A DNA stretch of 64,000 bases from Bacteroidales bacterium M7. GTDB taxonomy: Bacteria; Bacteroidota; Bacteroidia; Bacteroidales; Muribaculaceae. The translations under genes were made by a program, and so were the position numbers. Positions 9,833-19,258 of this stretch are shown here, one piece after another. The stretch spans positions 30,508 to 94,507 of the forward strand of contig LUJR01000004.1 of NCBI GenBank assembly GCA_001689515.1, written 5' to 3'. The notes beneath the pieces were generated by a model. It saw only the letters and a list, made by a program, of their open reading frames with translations, made no database searches and was not told where the DNA came from. Position 1 is the stretch's first letter. The number at the start of each line of letters is the position of its first letter.

Positions 9833-11035
9833 TCAAGGACGTTGCTTTAGTGTCAACACTGTGATTTCAGGTGTCGCACCTATGCGCATTGGCAGACCGA
9901 CAGTTCCGATGCCTATGTTAACATAGAGTTGATGACGCGATGCACCTTTTAACGAGTCGGAGTACAATCCTCCCCAGGTTTCATAGCGCCACGCGGCAGG
10001 GGAAACACCACCAAGCTCTATCTGCATGGCATGTGTGTGTCCTGACAGTGTCAACGGTATATTGACAGCATTATTGTCTCTGATGCTATCGACCCAATGT
10101 GCCGGATTATGCGTCAGGAGTATCTTGACAAGACTATCGCCGGGTGTAGGATATGCGCGAGACAACGACCCATAAATCTTAAAAGGAGGATCCCCTACAT
10201 TCTCGACCCCGATGAGCGCAACCGAATCTCGTCCAGACCGCAACATGACCGATTCGTTAAGCAGCAACTTCCACCCCATATCCTTACGGATATAATTGAC
10301 AAGTGATTGGAAATCGGTCTGTTTGGCTTCTTCTGACTCCCAATCGGAGTAGTCTCCATAGTCATGGTTGCCGAGTATCGCATATACACCGTCGGGAGAA
10401 TCAAGCTGTCGCAACACATTGATATGCGGCAGGATTTCCGCAGTATGTCTGTTGACTATATCACCGGTAAATAATATCGCATCGGGATGCAGATTGTTGA
10501 CTGCAGACACTATCTTTGCAAGATATGTCGTATCATTGCCATATGTCCCGGTGTGTAAGTCAGAAATCTGCACTAACTTATATCCATCAAAACCATCCGG
10601 AAGATTGTCTATATATACAGTCTTTTCCACTATCTGATGGTTGAAACGGTTGACCAAAGCACCCCACCACATGGCGCCAAAGACTATAATGCCAGCTACT
10701 GCGCCACTGTGGGTAAGCCATTTCATGCGGTGCCGATGCCACAGCTTAGGTGCCGATGCGAGAAGATCCACCACAACAAACACCAATTTCGCACTATAGA
10801 CGGTCATGTAGCCAAACAGCATCCACATGATACATAGAAGCGTCTCATCAGAGCCTGACCGTCGCGGCAGAGATACAGCTACAATCAGGAATATCCACAA
10901 CAGCAATGCGGAAACCATCTGCACTCGACTGTATATCCGCGATTTCAGACGCGATTTCAGAGCTTTCCAGATATAAAAATCCAGTACAAAACTCAAAAAA
11001 AGCACGACAATCAATGCTATTATAGGAATCCTCAT
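9833..11035 (-). CDS. Membrane-anchored calcineurin-like metallophosphoesterase
   Basis: Binuclear-metal phosphoesterase. About four hydrophobic membrane segments fill the first 125 residues. The catalytic domain then has the family motifs in order: ISDLHTG, FTGDIVNRH, LGNHDYGDY, a central TH in LLTHNP and GHTHAMQ near the C-terminus. The 400-residue layout matches the YkuE/YaeI-like membrane phosphoesterases, some of which act on lipids or UDP-sugar lipids. The substrate here is unknown. The gene stands alone between tex and the acyltransferase on the same strand. Confidence 0.88.
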   Translation of the reverse strand: MRIPIIALIVVLFLSFVLDFYIWKALKSRLKSRIYSRVQMVSALLLWIFLIVAVSLPRRSGSDETLLCIMWMLFGYMTVYSAKLVFVVVDLLASAPKLWHRHRMKWLTHSGAVAGIIVFGAMWWGALVNRFNHQIVEKTVYIDNLPDGFDGYKLVQISDLHTGTYGNDTTYLAKIVSAVNNLHPDAILFTGDIVNRHTAEILPHINVLRQLDSPDGVYAILGNHDYGDYSDWESEEAKQTDFQSLVNYIRKDMGWKLLLNESVMLRSGRDSVALIGVENVGDPPFKIYGSLSRAYPTPGDSLVKILLTHNPAHWVDSIRDNNAVNIPLTLSGHTHAMQIELGGVSPAAWRYETWGGLYSDSLKGASRHQLYVNIGIGTVGLPMRIGATPEITVLTLKQRP

Positions 11036-11085
11036 CAGCTGCGTCTAATATTAATCATATATTTACCGTTCTACCGATAAGCACC

Positions 11086-12258
11086 TTAAGATATTGCAGC
11101 CTGTTGGGCGGCAAGCTTATTATAGAGAGGATTGGCATACATCTCAAACATTTTTTTCCGTAAGAACTGGCGGTCACCGAATGTAAGATCCGGGACATCG
11201 ATCTTATCTATCTGTTTTTCAATGTAATCTTTGAAAGCGGCACATTCTACAGGCGTATAATCTGCTGCATATCTTGTATTATCCTTAAGCAGGTCGGCAG
11301 CTATGTAATTTATCGGATATATCCTGTAACCGAGATGGATTGCATTATCTACCATACGACAGGCTTGCTGGATTACATCCAGACGCTTGGCACTGTCGGG
11401 GATTTTGGCGATAAGAGGTGACAAATCCTTGGAGATGCTGAAATGTACGCGTCCTTTGTATTGCAACAATCCGGTCTCCATGCTCAGCAGATCGTCATGC
11501 TGTGACTTTTTAAACTCGGGGTTGCGCTCCTTTAGCAGAAACTCCTTAGCCTTGAGATAGTCATTAGGATCATACTCATATGATATCGACACGGGAGTCA
11601 GATGGATCATCTCCAGATTACGGGCTGTAGAGCGCTTGCCTTCAAGAGCGAGCATCTTCATCAGGCTTTCCTGGGTGACATCATTAGAATCTTTGGCGCG
11701 ACCTTCTCTCTGGGCAATCCATACACTTTCATGTTTATGCATGATAGCATAATGTATGTATGCCGAAAGCTGCATCGCAGCCTTGAGAGCCTGCGTCATC
11801 TTCAGATTACGCTTGACTATGAAGCTCTTGTTGATCTTCACGAGGTCTGAAATCCACTCGTAGATGAGCAGGTTGTCACCTATCGCTATCTCTGATGTGG
11901 GCTTATTGTTGCGTAGAAAACACAGATTGAGAAAAGATGCGTCAAGCACTATGTCCCTATGGTTGGTGATAAATGTGCTTGCATGCTCATCGGAGACGTT
12001 TTCGATGCCATCGTAAGTGATGCCATCAGTGGTTTTGGAGGCAAGGAGCTCCAGAAAGGGTCCCATTACCTTGGTCTGTAGAGTGTTCTTGTCTGGAACG
12101 TTTAACAATTCTTTGACAAATTCTTTATAATCTACATCGGGCATTACCCACCTTACAGCATGCTCAAAACCGGGTTCTTCAACCAGTTTCGACATTTTGT
12201 CCCGAAATTCCGTATCCTCAAATGGAGCTATTTCTTTAAGATTATATTCTTCAAACAT
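11086..12258 (-). CDS. Acyltransferase of the glycerolipid (LPLAT/PlsB-C) type
   Basis: The middle of this 390-residue protein has an acyltransferase-like block: ITNHRDIVLDASFL, where the histidine and following aspartate resemble the HX4D motif (spaced one residue wider here), and WIAQREGRAKDSND, resembling the glycine-arginine motif that binds the phosphate. This suggests transfer of an acyl chain to a lysophospholipid or another lipid, probably at the inner membrane surface. No clear membrane segment is seen. It belongs to a long Bacteroidetes form with N- and C-terminal additions; the substrate is not known. Confidence 0.75.
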   Translation of the reverse strand: MFEEYNLKEIAPFEDTEFRDKMSKLVEEPGFEHAVRWVMPDVDYKEFVKELLNVPDKNTLQTKVMGPFLELLASKTTDGITYDGIENVSDEHASTFITNHRDIVLDASFLNLCFLRNNKPTSEIAIGDNLLIYEWISDLVKINKSFIVKRNLKMTQALKAAMQLSAYIHYAIMHKHESVWIAQREGRAKDSNDVTQESLMKMLALEGKRSTARNLEMIHLTPVSISYEYDPNDYLKAKEFLLKERNPEFKKSQHDDLLSMETGLLQYKGRVHFSISKDLSPLIAKIPDSAKRLDVIQQACRMVDNAIHLGYRIYPINYIAADLLKDNTRYAADYTPVECAAFKDYIEKQIDKIDVPDLTFGDRQFLRKKMFEMYANPLYNKLAAQQAAIS

Positions 12259-12424
12259 GCCTGTCTGTAAGATTTATTGCATCAGACCATGGTCTATATG
12301 GTCTATGGATGTACTGAAATTGAAAGTGATTTCAAATTTACACTTTTTTCGTCTCACACGTGACACGATATGTCAATATTTAGAAAATTTTATCATTTGG
12401 CACAGCCTTACACGCTGGCAGATA

Positions 12425-13495
12425 TCAGATATTGGCACTTTTACTGTTCATATCGTCCATATACTTGCGCCAACGTTCTATCAATCCAGTCATATCGGCG
12501 GGAATATCAGCTGTGAAAAACATCTCCTCACCTGTGCGCGGATGCCTGAATCCGAGAGTGCGTGCATGTAACGCCTGCCGTGGACATACAGTAAAGCTAT
12601 TGGATATGAACTTGTTATATGCAGCGCTTCTGTTTCCGCGCAATACTTGGTCTCCGCCATATCTGGCATCGTTAAACAACGGATGTCCGATATGCTTCAT
12701 GTGGACTCGTATCTGATGTGTTCTGCCCGTCTCCAAGCGACATCTGACCACAGCCACATGGCCGAGCGGCTCTATGACCTCATAGTTGGTGGCAGCATAT
12801 TTGCTGGCAGGGTCATCAAGAGGAAATGTCGTCATCTGCAATCTATCCTTGGGATTACGTCCGATATTGGTCTCTATGCGCCCGGATGCTGGCACTGGTA
12901 CGCCCCATGTCACGCATACATACTCTCGCTTGGTGGTTTTGTCAAAAAACTGCTTACCAAGGTTAGTCTTTGCGTCAGGCGTTTTTGCCACAACGAGCAG
13001 TCCGGAAGTATCTTTGTCAATGCGGTGCACAAGTCCCAGACGCGGGTCATTGACATCATAATCCGGTGTATCTCTGAAATGCCATGCCAAGGCGTTGACG
13101 AGGGTCCCGTTGTAATTGCCATGCCCTGGATGCACCACCAGCCCTGCCGGTTTGTTGACCACAAGCACCTCGCGGTCTTCATATACTATGTCCAGAGGTA
13201 TGTCTTCGGCAGTTATCTCAAATTCGTAGCGGGGACGGTCCATTACCACCGATACGACATCAAGAGGCTTGACGCGGTAATTGCTTTTGACCGCATTACC
13301 ATTGACAAGTATGCATCCAGCCTCGGCAGCCTGCTGTATCCGGTTACGGGATGATTTTTCTAACCTCTGTACGAGGAATTTGTCTACCCGGAGCAGTTGC
13401 TGTCCCTTGTCTGCCACAAAGCGGAAATGTTCATACAGCTCCTGATCATTATCGTCAGATTGCAACTCGGGATTATCTATAGTCTCAATTGCCAT
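12425..13495 (-). CDS. rluD: RluA/RluD-family 23S rRNA pseudouridine synthase
   Basis: Converts uridines of large-subunit rRNA to pseudouridine. The 356 residues contain an S4 RNA-binding domain (LRVDKFLVQRL, about 36-95) followed by the synthase domain with the catalytic-aspartate motif LVHRIDKDTSGLLVVAK and the closing GRTHQIRVHMKHIGHPL block. RluD is the best match because of the S4 domain and length; other RluA-type enzymes cannot be excluded. It lies 33 bp after the PASTA gene on the same strand, a pairing common in Bacteroidetes. Confidence 0.9.
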   Translation of the reverse strand: MAIETIDNPELQSDDNDQELYEHFRFVADKGQQLLRVDKFLVQRLEKSSRNRIQQAAEAGCILVNGNAVKSNYRVKPLDVVSVVMDRPRYEFEITAEDIPLDIVYEDREVLVVNKPAGLVVHPGHGNYNGTLVNALAWHFRDTPDYDVNDPRLGLVHRIDKDTSGLLVVAKTPDAKTNLGKQFFDKTTKREYVCVTWGVPVPASGRIETNIGRNPKDRLQMTTFPLDDPASKYAATNYEVIEPLGHVAVVRCRLETGRTHQIRVHMKHIGHPLFNDARYGGDQVLRGNRSAAYNKFISNSFTVCPRQALHARTLGFRHPRTGEEMFFTADIPADMTGLIERWRKYMDDMNSKSANI

Positions 13496-13528
13496 ACACT
13501 CTATTGCCCAAAATCAGATGTGATGCTC

Positions 13529-14161
13529 CTATTCAGACAATATGTCTATGTCGGCATCTCCCATATCCATGCTGTCGGTGTCTTGTGTCATACCGTCGCC
13601 ATAGCGCAGTATAACCTTACCGTTGATAGGAATACGCATACCTGCTTTTATGGGTGCCCCATGATATTCAGCACCCAGCACGAGTTCGCGGTATTCTGAT
13701 TCGACAGGCACTTCTACTATGTTTTTAATCCCGAGACCCGACAGTATGGATCTTGCCTGGCGCAAAGATATATCGGTCAATGCCGGCACGGTAATCATGC
13801 GCGGATAAAAAGCGTTGACAGTAAGATAAACCGTGCGGCCAGGCTTAACTTCGTTGCCAGGACGTGGATTCTGTTCGATGACACTACCGCGCTTTGCCTT
13901 GTCGTCATAGACGGAGTCGCTCAGCTCGCACACCATACCTGCTTCGGCTATGGTTGCCAAGGCTTGATCATACGGCAAGCCCTTGACCGATGGCACTATA
14001 GCTGTTTTGCCGTGGTCAGTCCAGTAACCGAGCCATGTCATGGCAATCCACCCGAGCACAAAAGCCAGTATAATCATTACCAGGATATTGATTATGACTA
14101 CCACTACGGCAGGTTTCTTGGGCTTGAGCATCTTTTTATCTGATGGCTGACTGTTATCCAC
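13529..14161 (-). CDS. Membrane-anchored PASTA-domain protein
   Basis: A short lysine-rich cytoplasmic start (MLKPKKP) is followed by one membrane helix (about residues 16-42). Three PASTA-like repeats then lie outside the membrane, seen as VPSVKGLPYDQALATI, VIEQNPRPGNEVKPGRTVYLTV and VPALTDISLRQARSIL. PASTA domains bind cell-wall fragments in kinases and penicillin-binding proteins, but no kinase or PBP domain is attached here. The first codon is GTG at 14161; an ATG at 14131 is an equally plausible start. A TAATTTTG element at 14214-14221 could serve as its own promoter. Confidence 0.85.
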   Translation of the reverse strand: MDNSQPSDKKMLKPKKPAVVVVIINILVMIILAFVLGWIAMTWLGYWTDHGKTAIVPSVKGLPYDQALATIAEAGMVCELSDSVYDDKAKRGSVIEQNPRPGNEVKPGRTVYLTVNAFYPRMITVPALTDISLRQARSILSGLGIKNIVEVPVESEYRELVLGAEYHGAPIKAGMRIPINGKVILRYGDGMTQDTDSMDMGDADIDILSE

Positions 14162-14256
14162 GGTTATTGCTATTTAATGATGAGATTGGGATAGGAAGAT
14201 TTTATCTGCGAGACAAAATTACGAATATTTTTTGAAAAAACGTTCTATGCCTTAGA

Positions 14257-15111
14257 CTAATAGACTGATGTGAACGCTCCCTCTGGGTTGAATGTATTCC
14301 TGACGGTGAGAGGAATTTTCACATCTTCCATGATTTCCAAAGCTGGGGCATAGACCACTTTGGCGCCGTGGAGCGACATTTCCAAAGCTTCGCGGTAGGT
14401 CAATGATGGGATATGCTTGGCGGTCGGATTCTGACGCGGATCGGCTGTCATGTAGCCGTCGACATCCGTCCATATCTCTATCTTTTTGCTACGGAGCGCA
14501 CGTGCCAATATTGCTGCAGTAAGGTCACTGCCTCCACGTCCGAGATTAGTGATATGTCCGTCATGTGCAGAGGCTATAAACCCTGGCACTACGTAGACGT
14601 CTGCATTGTTGCTTTGAAAATAGGCGTTTATGTTAGTAAACGTTTTATCCTTGTCTACACTGCGATTGTCGCCGGTAGTATGTATGAGATCAAGCACCGG
14701 TACCAACACCGTATCCTTAGAGCCGAAGATGCGTGAGATGAACAGGCTTGACAGCCTTTCACCATAACTTATTATGCGATCTTGGAAATACTCGTCATGT
14801 GCACGATTATCAATATCATGGCGAAGCTCGTTAAGAAGTGTTGATATAGATGACAGCACCTCCGCTTGCTCGTCCTCTCCTATCAGATTTTCTGTCAACT
14901 CGGCGTACCTTTTACCGAATGTATCTACGAGATATGATATGCGGGCTGATGTCTTGTCCGTTTTTGACAGCTCTACAAGTTGGTCAGTCATACCGCTCAA
15001 TGCTGATACGACCACTATGACAGGTTCTTCATGGGACATGACAATATCCCTTACATATTCAAGTGCTCGGGTACTGCCGACTGAAGTGCCCCCGAATTTA
15101 AGGACTTTCAT
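14257..15111 (-). CDS. Stand-alone aspartate kinase catalytic domain
   Basis: The 284 residues carry the whole amino-acid kinase domain of an aspartokinase: KFGGTSVGS at the N-terminus, GRGGSDLTAA at about 210 and EIWTDVDGYMTADPR. It stops where the ACT regulatory region would begin (after VRNTFNPEGA). The sequence differs clearly from the lysC product at 571-1887 and is closer to the kinase half of ThrA-type enzymes. No ACT or homoserine dehydrogenase remnant lies in the roughly 95 bp before the PASTA gene. A promoter-like TAAATTTG at 15176-15183 suggests it is expressed. It may be an unregulated kinase, partner of a separate protein, or a truncated gene. Confidence 0.75.
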   Translation of the reverse strand: MKVLKFGGTSVGSTRALEYVRDIVMSHEEPVIVVVSALSGMTDQLVELSKTDKTSARISYLVDTFGKRYAELTENLIGEDEQAEVLSSISTLLNELRHDIDNRAHDEYFQDRIISYGERLSSLFISRIFGSKDTVLVPVLDLIHTTGDNRSVDKDKTFTNINAYFQSNNADVYVVPGFIASAHDGHITNLGRGGSDLTAAILARALRSKKIEIWTDVDGYMTADPRQNPTAKHIPSLTYREALEMSLHGAKVVYAPALEIMEDVKIPLTVRNTFNPEGAFTSVY

Positions 15112-15175
15112 GGGATATGAAACTCGATACTTATTTTGTTGAAACGGTTACGATTCTATTTTACAAAAACGAGCA

Positions 15176-15183
15176 CAAATTTA
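15176..15183 (-). promoter_or_regulatory. -7 promoter element before the aspartokinase-domain gene
   Basis: Minus strand TAAATTTG matches the Bacteroidetes TAnnTTTG element about 65 bp before the start codon. No well-spaced TTTG upstream box is seen. Confidence 0.45.
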
Positions 15184-15196
15184 TGCAAATATTTTT

Positions 15197-15802
15197 TCAT
15201 ATTACGCCAGCCTTGTGGAGAAACTGGCGATAATATTCGGCTTTCTGTTCTAATTTCATGGGGTATGCTCTTGATGTGGACGGCAATCGTGAAATATGAA
15301 GCATCCTGTCGGGGTTGTGATACATGGCATCACACCATTGTCCCATCTTAGGAGCGATGCTGTCGGTTATCAGAGCTAATGTATCCGCCGCTTTTTCGCC
15401 AGTTGTGGCAAGATACTGACACTTAGGCATCTGCTCCAGAAGTGACGCTAATGGGACGGGCTCGATGATTTCAAGGAACTTGTCAGATGCATTGTCCTTC
15501 AATCGCCTGATCAGATGCCCGGTGTCATTGAGCGCAATGTGATGCTCTGTCATAAGTGCTCTGATAGCCTGCTCGTCAAACTTCTTTTCCGAAGGCAGCC
15601 ATAGAGCATCTTTGTCATTGAGGAAAATCAGTCCCATTATCCTCCAGAAATCATTAATGGGATTGGGGTAGTAGAATTCCATGCTCCATCTGTTGGGTTT
15701 CGGAGGGAAAGTACCCATGATGAGGACGGTCGCGCCTTCTGGAGTGAATGGAGGAAACGGATGGACCTCCGTCGGTAGCATATCGGTGTCTTTCATATCC
15801 AT
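15197..15802 (-). CDS. Uracil-DNA glycosylase-family protein
   Basis: A 201-residue cytoplasmic protein that resembles the Mug/UDG-fold family found in many Bacteroidetes. The opening block LIMGTFPPKPNRWSMEFYYPN aligns with the family motif I (G-x-x-P region), followed by NDFWRIMG. A later SRLPSTSRAY segment is where the second active-site motif normally falls. It is expected to remove uracil or mismatched bases from DNA, but substrate use is inferred. It follows glyA and is separated from it by a bidirectional terminator. Confidence 0.72.
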   Translation of the reverse strand: MDMKDTDMLPTEVHPFPPFTPEGATVLIMGTFPPKPNRWSMEFYYPNPINDFWRIMGLIFLNDKDALWLPSEKKFDEQAIRALMTEHHIALNDTGHLIRRLKDNASDKFLEIIEPVPLASLLEQMPKCQYLATTGEKAADTLALITDSIAPKMGQWCDAMYHNPDRMLHISRLPSTSRAYPMKLEQKAEYYRQFLHKAGVI

Positions 15803-15843
15803 CTAACAAATATGTATGTGGCAATTGTTTTGACTAAACAATT

Positions 15844-15880
15844 AAAAACGGCAGGACATAACATCTGCCCTGCCGTTTTT
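15844..15880. terminator. Intrinsic terminator after glyA
   Basis: A perfect 12-bp stem (AAAAACGGCAGG with CCTGCCGTTTTT) encloses a 13-nt loop and is flanked by A and T runs, so it can work in both directions. It separates glyA from the downstream UDG-family gene on the minus strand. Confidence 0.88.
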
Positions 15881-15896
15881 ATATGTATGGGTCTGA

Positions 15897-17177
15897 TTAG
15901 TATGCAAACATGGGGTAATCAGCCATCATGTCATTGACTTTGCCACGCACAGCCTTGATGCTGGCTTCGTCTTCGGGAGCTGAAAGCACGGTGTCAATCA
16001 TCTCTACGATTTCGCCCATCTTGTCCTCCTTGACACCGCGTGTGGTGATGGCAGGAGTTCCGAGGCGCACACCTGATGTCTGGAAGGGTGAGCGGCTGTC
16101 AAAGGGTACCATATTCTTGTTGGCTGTGATATCGGCATCTACAAGAGCCTTTTCTGCCACCTTGCCGGTCAGTTCTGGGTACTTGGTGCGCAGGTCCACG
16201 AGGATGCAGTGGTTGTCAGTGCCGTCTGACACGATTTTGTAACCCTTGTCCATGAGAGCCTGAGCCATGACGGCAGCGTTTTTCTTGACCTGAGCCTGAT
16301 ATTCCTTATAGCTGGGCTGCAATGCTTCGCTGAATGCCACTGCCTTTGCTGCAATGACATGTTCGAGCGGACCGCCCTGTACACCGGGGAATACCGCGCT
16401 GTCAAGCAGAGACGACATCATGCGTGTAACACCCTTCGGTGTCTTCTTGCCCCAGGGGTTTTCGAAGTCCTTGCCAAGCATGATGATACCGCCACGCGGA
16501 CCGCGGAGAGTCTTGTGGGTGGTCGATGTCACGATATGAGCATGCTTCAGAGGGTTGTCGAGCAGACCTGCGGCGATAAGACCTGCGGGATGTGCCATGT
16601 CGACCATGAAGATGGCGCCGATTTCGTCAGCAAGCTTGCGCATGCGGGCGTAGTCCCATTCGCGAGAGTAGGCACTTGCACCGCCGATGATCAGTTTGGG
16701 ACGCTCGCGGCGGGCTACTTCTTCCATCTGGTCATAATCAACCAGACCTGTTTCAGCATTGACATTATACTCCAGTGCATGGAACACGAGACCTGAGAAG
16801 TTGACTGGGCTTCCATGGCTCAGGTGACCGCCGTGGCTCAGATTGAGACCTAAGAATTTGTCACCCGGCTGAATTGTCGCCATGAATACAGCCATATTGG
16901 CTTGGGCGCCCGAGTGTGGCTGTACATTGGCATACTCTGCTCCGAAGATTTCTTTCAAGCGGTCGATAGCGAGCTGTTCGGCTTCATCTACCACCTGGCA
17001 TCCGCCGTAGTAGCGGTGACCGGGATATCCCTCGGCATACTTGTTGGTGAGGCATGACCCCATGGCCTGCATAACCTGGTCACTGACAAAATTCTCGGAT
17101 GCAATCAGCTCGATGCCTTTTTTCTGACGCTGATGCTCGCGCTCGATGATGTCAAAAATCTTGTTGTCTCTTTCCAT
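15897..17177 (-). CDS. glyA: Serine hydroxymethyltransferase
   Basis: PLP enzyme that interconverts serine and glycine and supplies one-carbon units to tetrahydrofolate. The PLP lysine lies in the signature STTHKTLRGPRGG, and the N-terminal substrate segment IELIASENFVS and the PHSGAQANMAV motif are intact. At 426 residues it has the normal length. It lies about 50 bp after the flavin reductase-like gene, and its message ends at the 15844-15880 terminator. Confidence 0.97.
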   Translation of the reverse strand: MERDNKIFDIIEREHQRQKKGIELIASENFVSDQVMQAMGSCLTNKYAEGYPGHRYYGGCQVVDEAEQLAIDRLKEIFGAEYANVQPHSGAQANMAVFMATIQPGDKFLGLNLSHGGHLSHGSPVNFSGLVFHALEYNVNAETGLVDYDQMEEVARRERPKLIIGGASAYSREWDYARMRKLADEIGAIFMVDMAHPAGLIAAGLLDNPLKHAHIVTSTTHKTLRGPRGGIIMLGKDFENPWGKKTPKGVTRMMSSLLDSAVFPGVQGGPLEHVIAAKAVAFSEALQPSYKEYQAQVKKNAAVMAQALMDKGYKIVSDGTDNHCILVDLRTKYPELTGKVAEKALVDADITANKNMVPFDSRSPFQTSGVRLGTPAITTRGVKEDKMGEIVEMIDTVLSAPEDEASIKAVRGKVNDMMADYPMFAY

Positions 17178-17228
17178 AACTGTAGATTAGTGTGGGGAAG
17201 TTGTTGTTTAAGATATTTGTTGTGTTAT

Positions 17229-17801
17229 TTATTTCTTTTTCTTCTGCACGGAGAAACCGAATTTACCGATCTTTTCACCCTGCTTATAGTAACCGCCGTG
17301 GTTATAGTTGATCAGATGCGCCAAGTCAAGTCTGAATGCATCTGTCTCAGGATCAAAAAGCGATTCATCAGCTCTGACATTGAGCACTTCGGCGATAAAC
17401 ATGTCATGAGTGCCGAGACTGATGATTTCTTTCACGCGGCATTCGATATTCACAGGGCTTTCGGCTATGCTGGGGCATGCTACTTTTACTCCGTCTATCG
17501 GTGTCAGACCGGTCTCTTTCCATTTGTCATAATCTGCACCTGAGCGTACTCCTGCCCAATCAGTGGCAGCAGCCATCTTCTCGGTGGTCAGATTGATGGT
17601 AAACTCCATCCTATCCTTGATTATCGGATAGCTGTGGCGTCCAGGGCGCACTGATATGTAGCACATGGCTGGGTCGCTGCATATGGTGCCTGTCCATGAC
17701 ACTGTAAGCATGTTGCTCTTCTCAGCCGTGCCGCATGTCACTATGACGGCAGGGAGAGGGTAAAGCATCGTGCCGGGTCGGAGGTTGCGTTTCTGTTCCA
17801 T
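17229..17801 (-). CDS. Flavin reductase-like (DIM6/NTAB) FMN-binding protein
   Basis: A 190-residue split-barrel protein of the flavin reductase-like family. Visible family blocks are the N-terminal PLPAVIVTCGTAEKSNMLTVSW segment (a core strand pair that contacts FMN), ISVRPGRHSYPIIKDRMEFTINL and a C-terminal LINYNHGGYYKQGEKIGKFG. It probably binds FMN and reduces an unknown acceptor. It sits between pyrI and glyA on the same strand, but no direct link to either pathway is visible. Confidence 0.85.
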   Translation of the reverse strand: MEQKRNLRPGTMLYPLPAVIVTCGTAEKSNMLTVSWTGTICSDPAMCYISVRPGRHSYPIIKDRMEFTINLTTEKMAAATDWAGVRSGADYDKWKETGLTPIDGVKVACPSIAESPVNIECRVKEIISLGTHDMFIAEVLNVRADESLFDPETDAFRLDLAHLINYNHGGYYKQGEKIGKFGFSVQKKKK

Positions 17802-17828
17802 ATATCTGATAGGATAGTTGAGAGGATT

Positions 17829-18299
17829 TTATTCGATTACAGCATCTTTGCTTGTCAGTGCACGTCCGCAATAGTGGCAACGCAGTATCACATGCTCTTT
17901 GTCAATTACGTCAAATTTAGTTTTCAGAGGCTCGTTGTTGGTGATACATTTCGGATTGGGGCACTTAACTATGCCGAGTATGCGGTCGGGCAGCACCACC
18001 TCTCTCTTCTCGGCGACTTCATAGTCGCGTATGATGTTGATTTTGGCTTTGGGAGCCACGATGGCTATGCGGTTAAGCGTGTTCTCGTCAAACTCCACAT
18101 CGCTGACCTTGATGATGCCCTTCTTTCCGAGTTTGCTGCTTTCAAGGTTATTACCGATGGTGATTGCAGTCTGGAGATTTTCAATTCCTAATATCCTTAC
18201 GGCTTTAAACAGCATCGAACCGGGGATATGGTCTATCACCGTGCCGTTGCGGAGCGCGGCTACTGCAAGCGACTTTTTTGATGTATGTGATGCGCTCAT
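17829..18299 (-). CDS. pyrI: Aspartate carbamoyltransferase regulatory chain
   Basis: Regulatory subunit that binds nucleotides and tunes PyrB. The N-terminal allosteric domain (GTVIDHIPGSMLFKAVRILG) is followed by a zinc domain with two cysteine pairs (CPNPKCI and CHYCG) that contacts the catalytic chain. At 156 residues it is the usual size. It overlaps pyrB by 4 nt, so the two are translationally coupled, as expected for subunits of one complex. Confidence 0.96.
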   Translation of the reverse strand: MSASHTSKKSLAVAALRNGTVIDHIPGSMLFKAVRILGIENLQTAITIGNNLESSKLGKKGIIKVSDVEFDENTLNRIAIVAPKAKINIIRDYEVAEKREVVLPDRILGIVKCPNPKCITNNEPLKTKFDVIDKEHVILRCHYCGRALTSKDAVIE

Positions 18300-19237
18300 T
18301 TGACAGTGTTATGCTTCAGGGTTGACAAATCTATTCCTAATGCGCGGCATATGATGGCTTGGCGGGTGTAGAGACCGTTCTTGGCTTGCTGGAAATAATA
18401 TGCCTTGGGGTTATCATCCACATCCTGGGCTATCTCGTTGACGCGGGGCAGCGGATGGAGTATCTTCAGATTGGGCTTGGAAGTATCAAGCATGGAGTTA
18501 TGCAGCGAGTAGCGGTCTTTGACACGTTCATATTCCATCAGGTCGGTAAACCGCTCGCGTTGCACACGGGTCATGTAGATGATGTCTGACGAATCGATGA
18601 CTTCCTTGCTGAAATCGCTCTCCTCTGTGAATTTGATACCCTTGTCACGGCAAAATTGCTTGTATTCTTCTGGCATCCTAAGCTCTTCGCATGCCACGAA
18701 GCGGAATGTAGGGTTGAAATACTGCATCGCCATGATGAGCGAATGCACCGTGCGGCCATATTTGAGGTCGCCCACAAGGGTTATGGTCAGGTCGGTGAGC
18801 CGTCCTTGGGTTTTATATATGGAGTAAAGGTCAAGCATGGTCTGCGACGGATGCTGGTTGGCTCCGTCACCGGCATTGATGACCGGTACATCGGTCACCT
18901 CAGTGGCATAACGTGCCGCTCCTTCTATGAAGTGGCGCATGATGATGAGATCCACATAGTTGCTGACCATCTTGATGGTGTCCTTGAGGGTTTCACCTTT
19001 TGATGTACTTGTGGTGCCGGCATCCGAAAATCCGATGACCCTGCCGCCGAGGCGGTTGACTGCCGTCTCAAAACTCAGGCGCGTGCGGGTTGACGGCTCA
19101 AAAAAGAGAGTTGCCACGACCTTGCCGTCAAGCAGCTTGTGGTCGGGATGAGCCTCAAAAAACGAGGCTGTCTCCAGAAGCTCAAGTATCTCGGACTTGT
19201 TGATGTCGGTTATTGAAACCAGACTGCTGTTGCTCAT
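18296..19237 (-). CDS. pyrB: Aspartate carbamoyltransferase catalytic chain
   Basis: Condenses carbamoyl phosphate and aspartate, the committed step of pyrimidine synthesis. The carbamoyl-phosphate motif FEPSTRTRLSFE (about residue 50), HPSQTMLDLYSI and the C-terminal HPLPRVNEI motif are all present. It has 313 residues. It precedes and overlaps pyrI and lies 22 bp after valS on the same strand. Other pyrimidine genes in the window (pyrF, pyrE) are far apart, so the pathway is not in one operon. Confidence 0.97.
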   Translation of the reverse strand: MSNSSLVSITDINKSEILELLETASFFEAHPDHKLLDGKVVATLFFEPSTRTRLSFETAVNRLGGRVIGFSDAGTTSTSKGETLKDTIKMVSNYVDLIIMRHFIEGAARYATEVTDVPVINAGDGANQHPSQTMLDLYSIYKTQGRLTDLTITLVGDLKYGRTVHSLIMAMQYFNPTFRFVACEELRMPEEYKQFCRDKGIKFTEESDFSKEVIDSSDIIYMTRVQRERFTDLMEYERVKDRYSLHNSMLDTSKPNLKILHPLPRVNEIAQDVDDNPKAYYFQQAKNGLYTRQAIICRALGIDLSTLKHNTVK

Positions 19238-19258
19238 GATTCAATACATTTAGGTGTG

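Noticed and set aside
14162..15111. Truncated ThrA with homoserine dehydrogenase remnant
   Set aside because: No ACT or dehydrogenase sequence is found in the roughly 95 bp downstream of the kinase domain.
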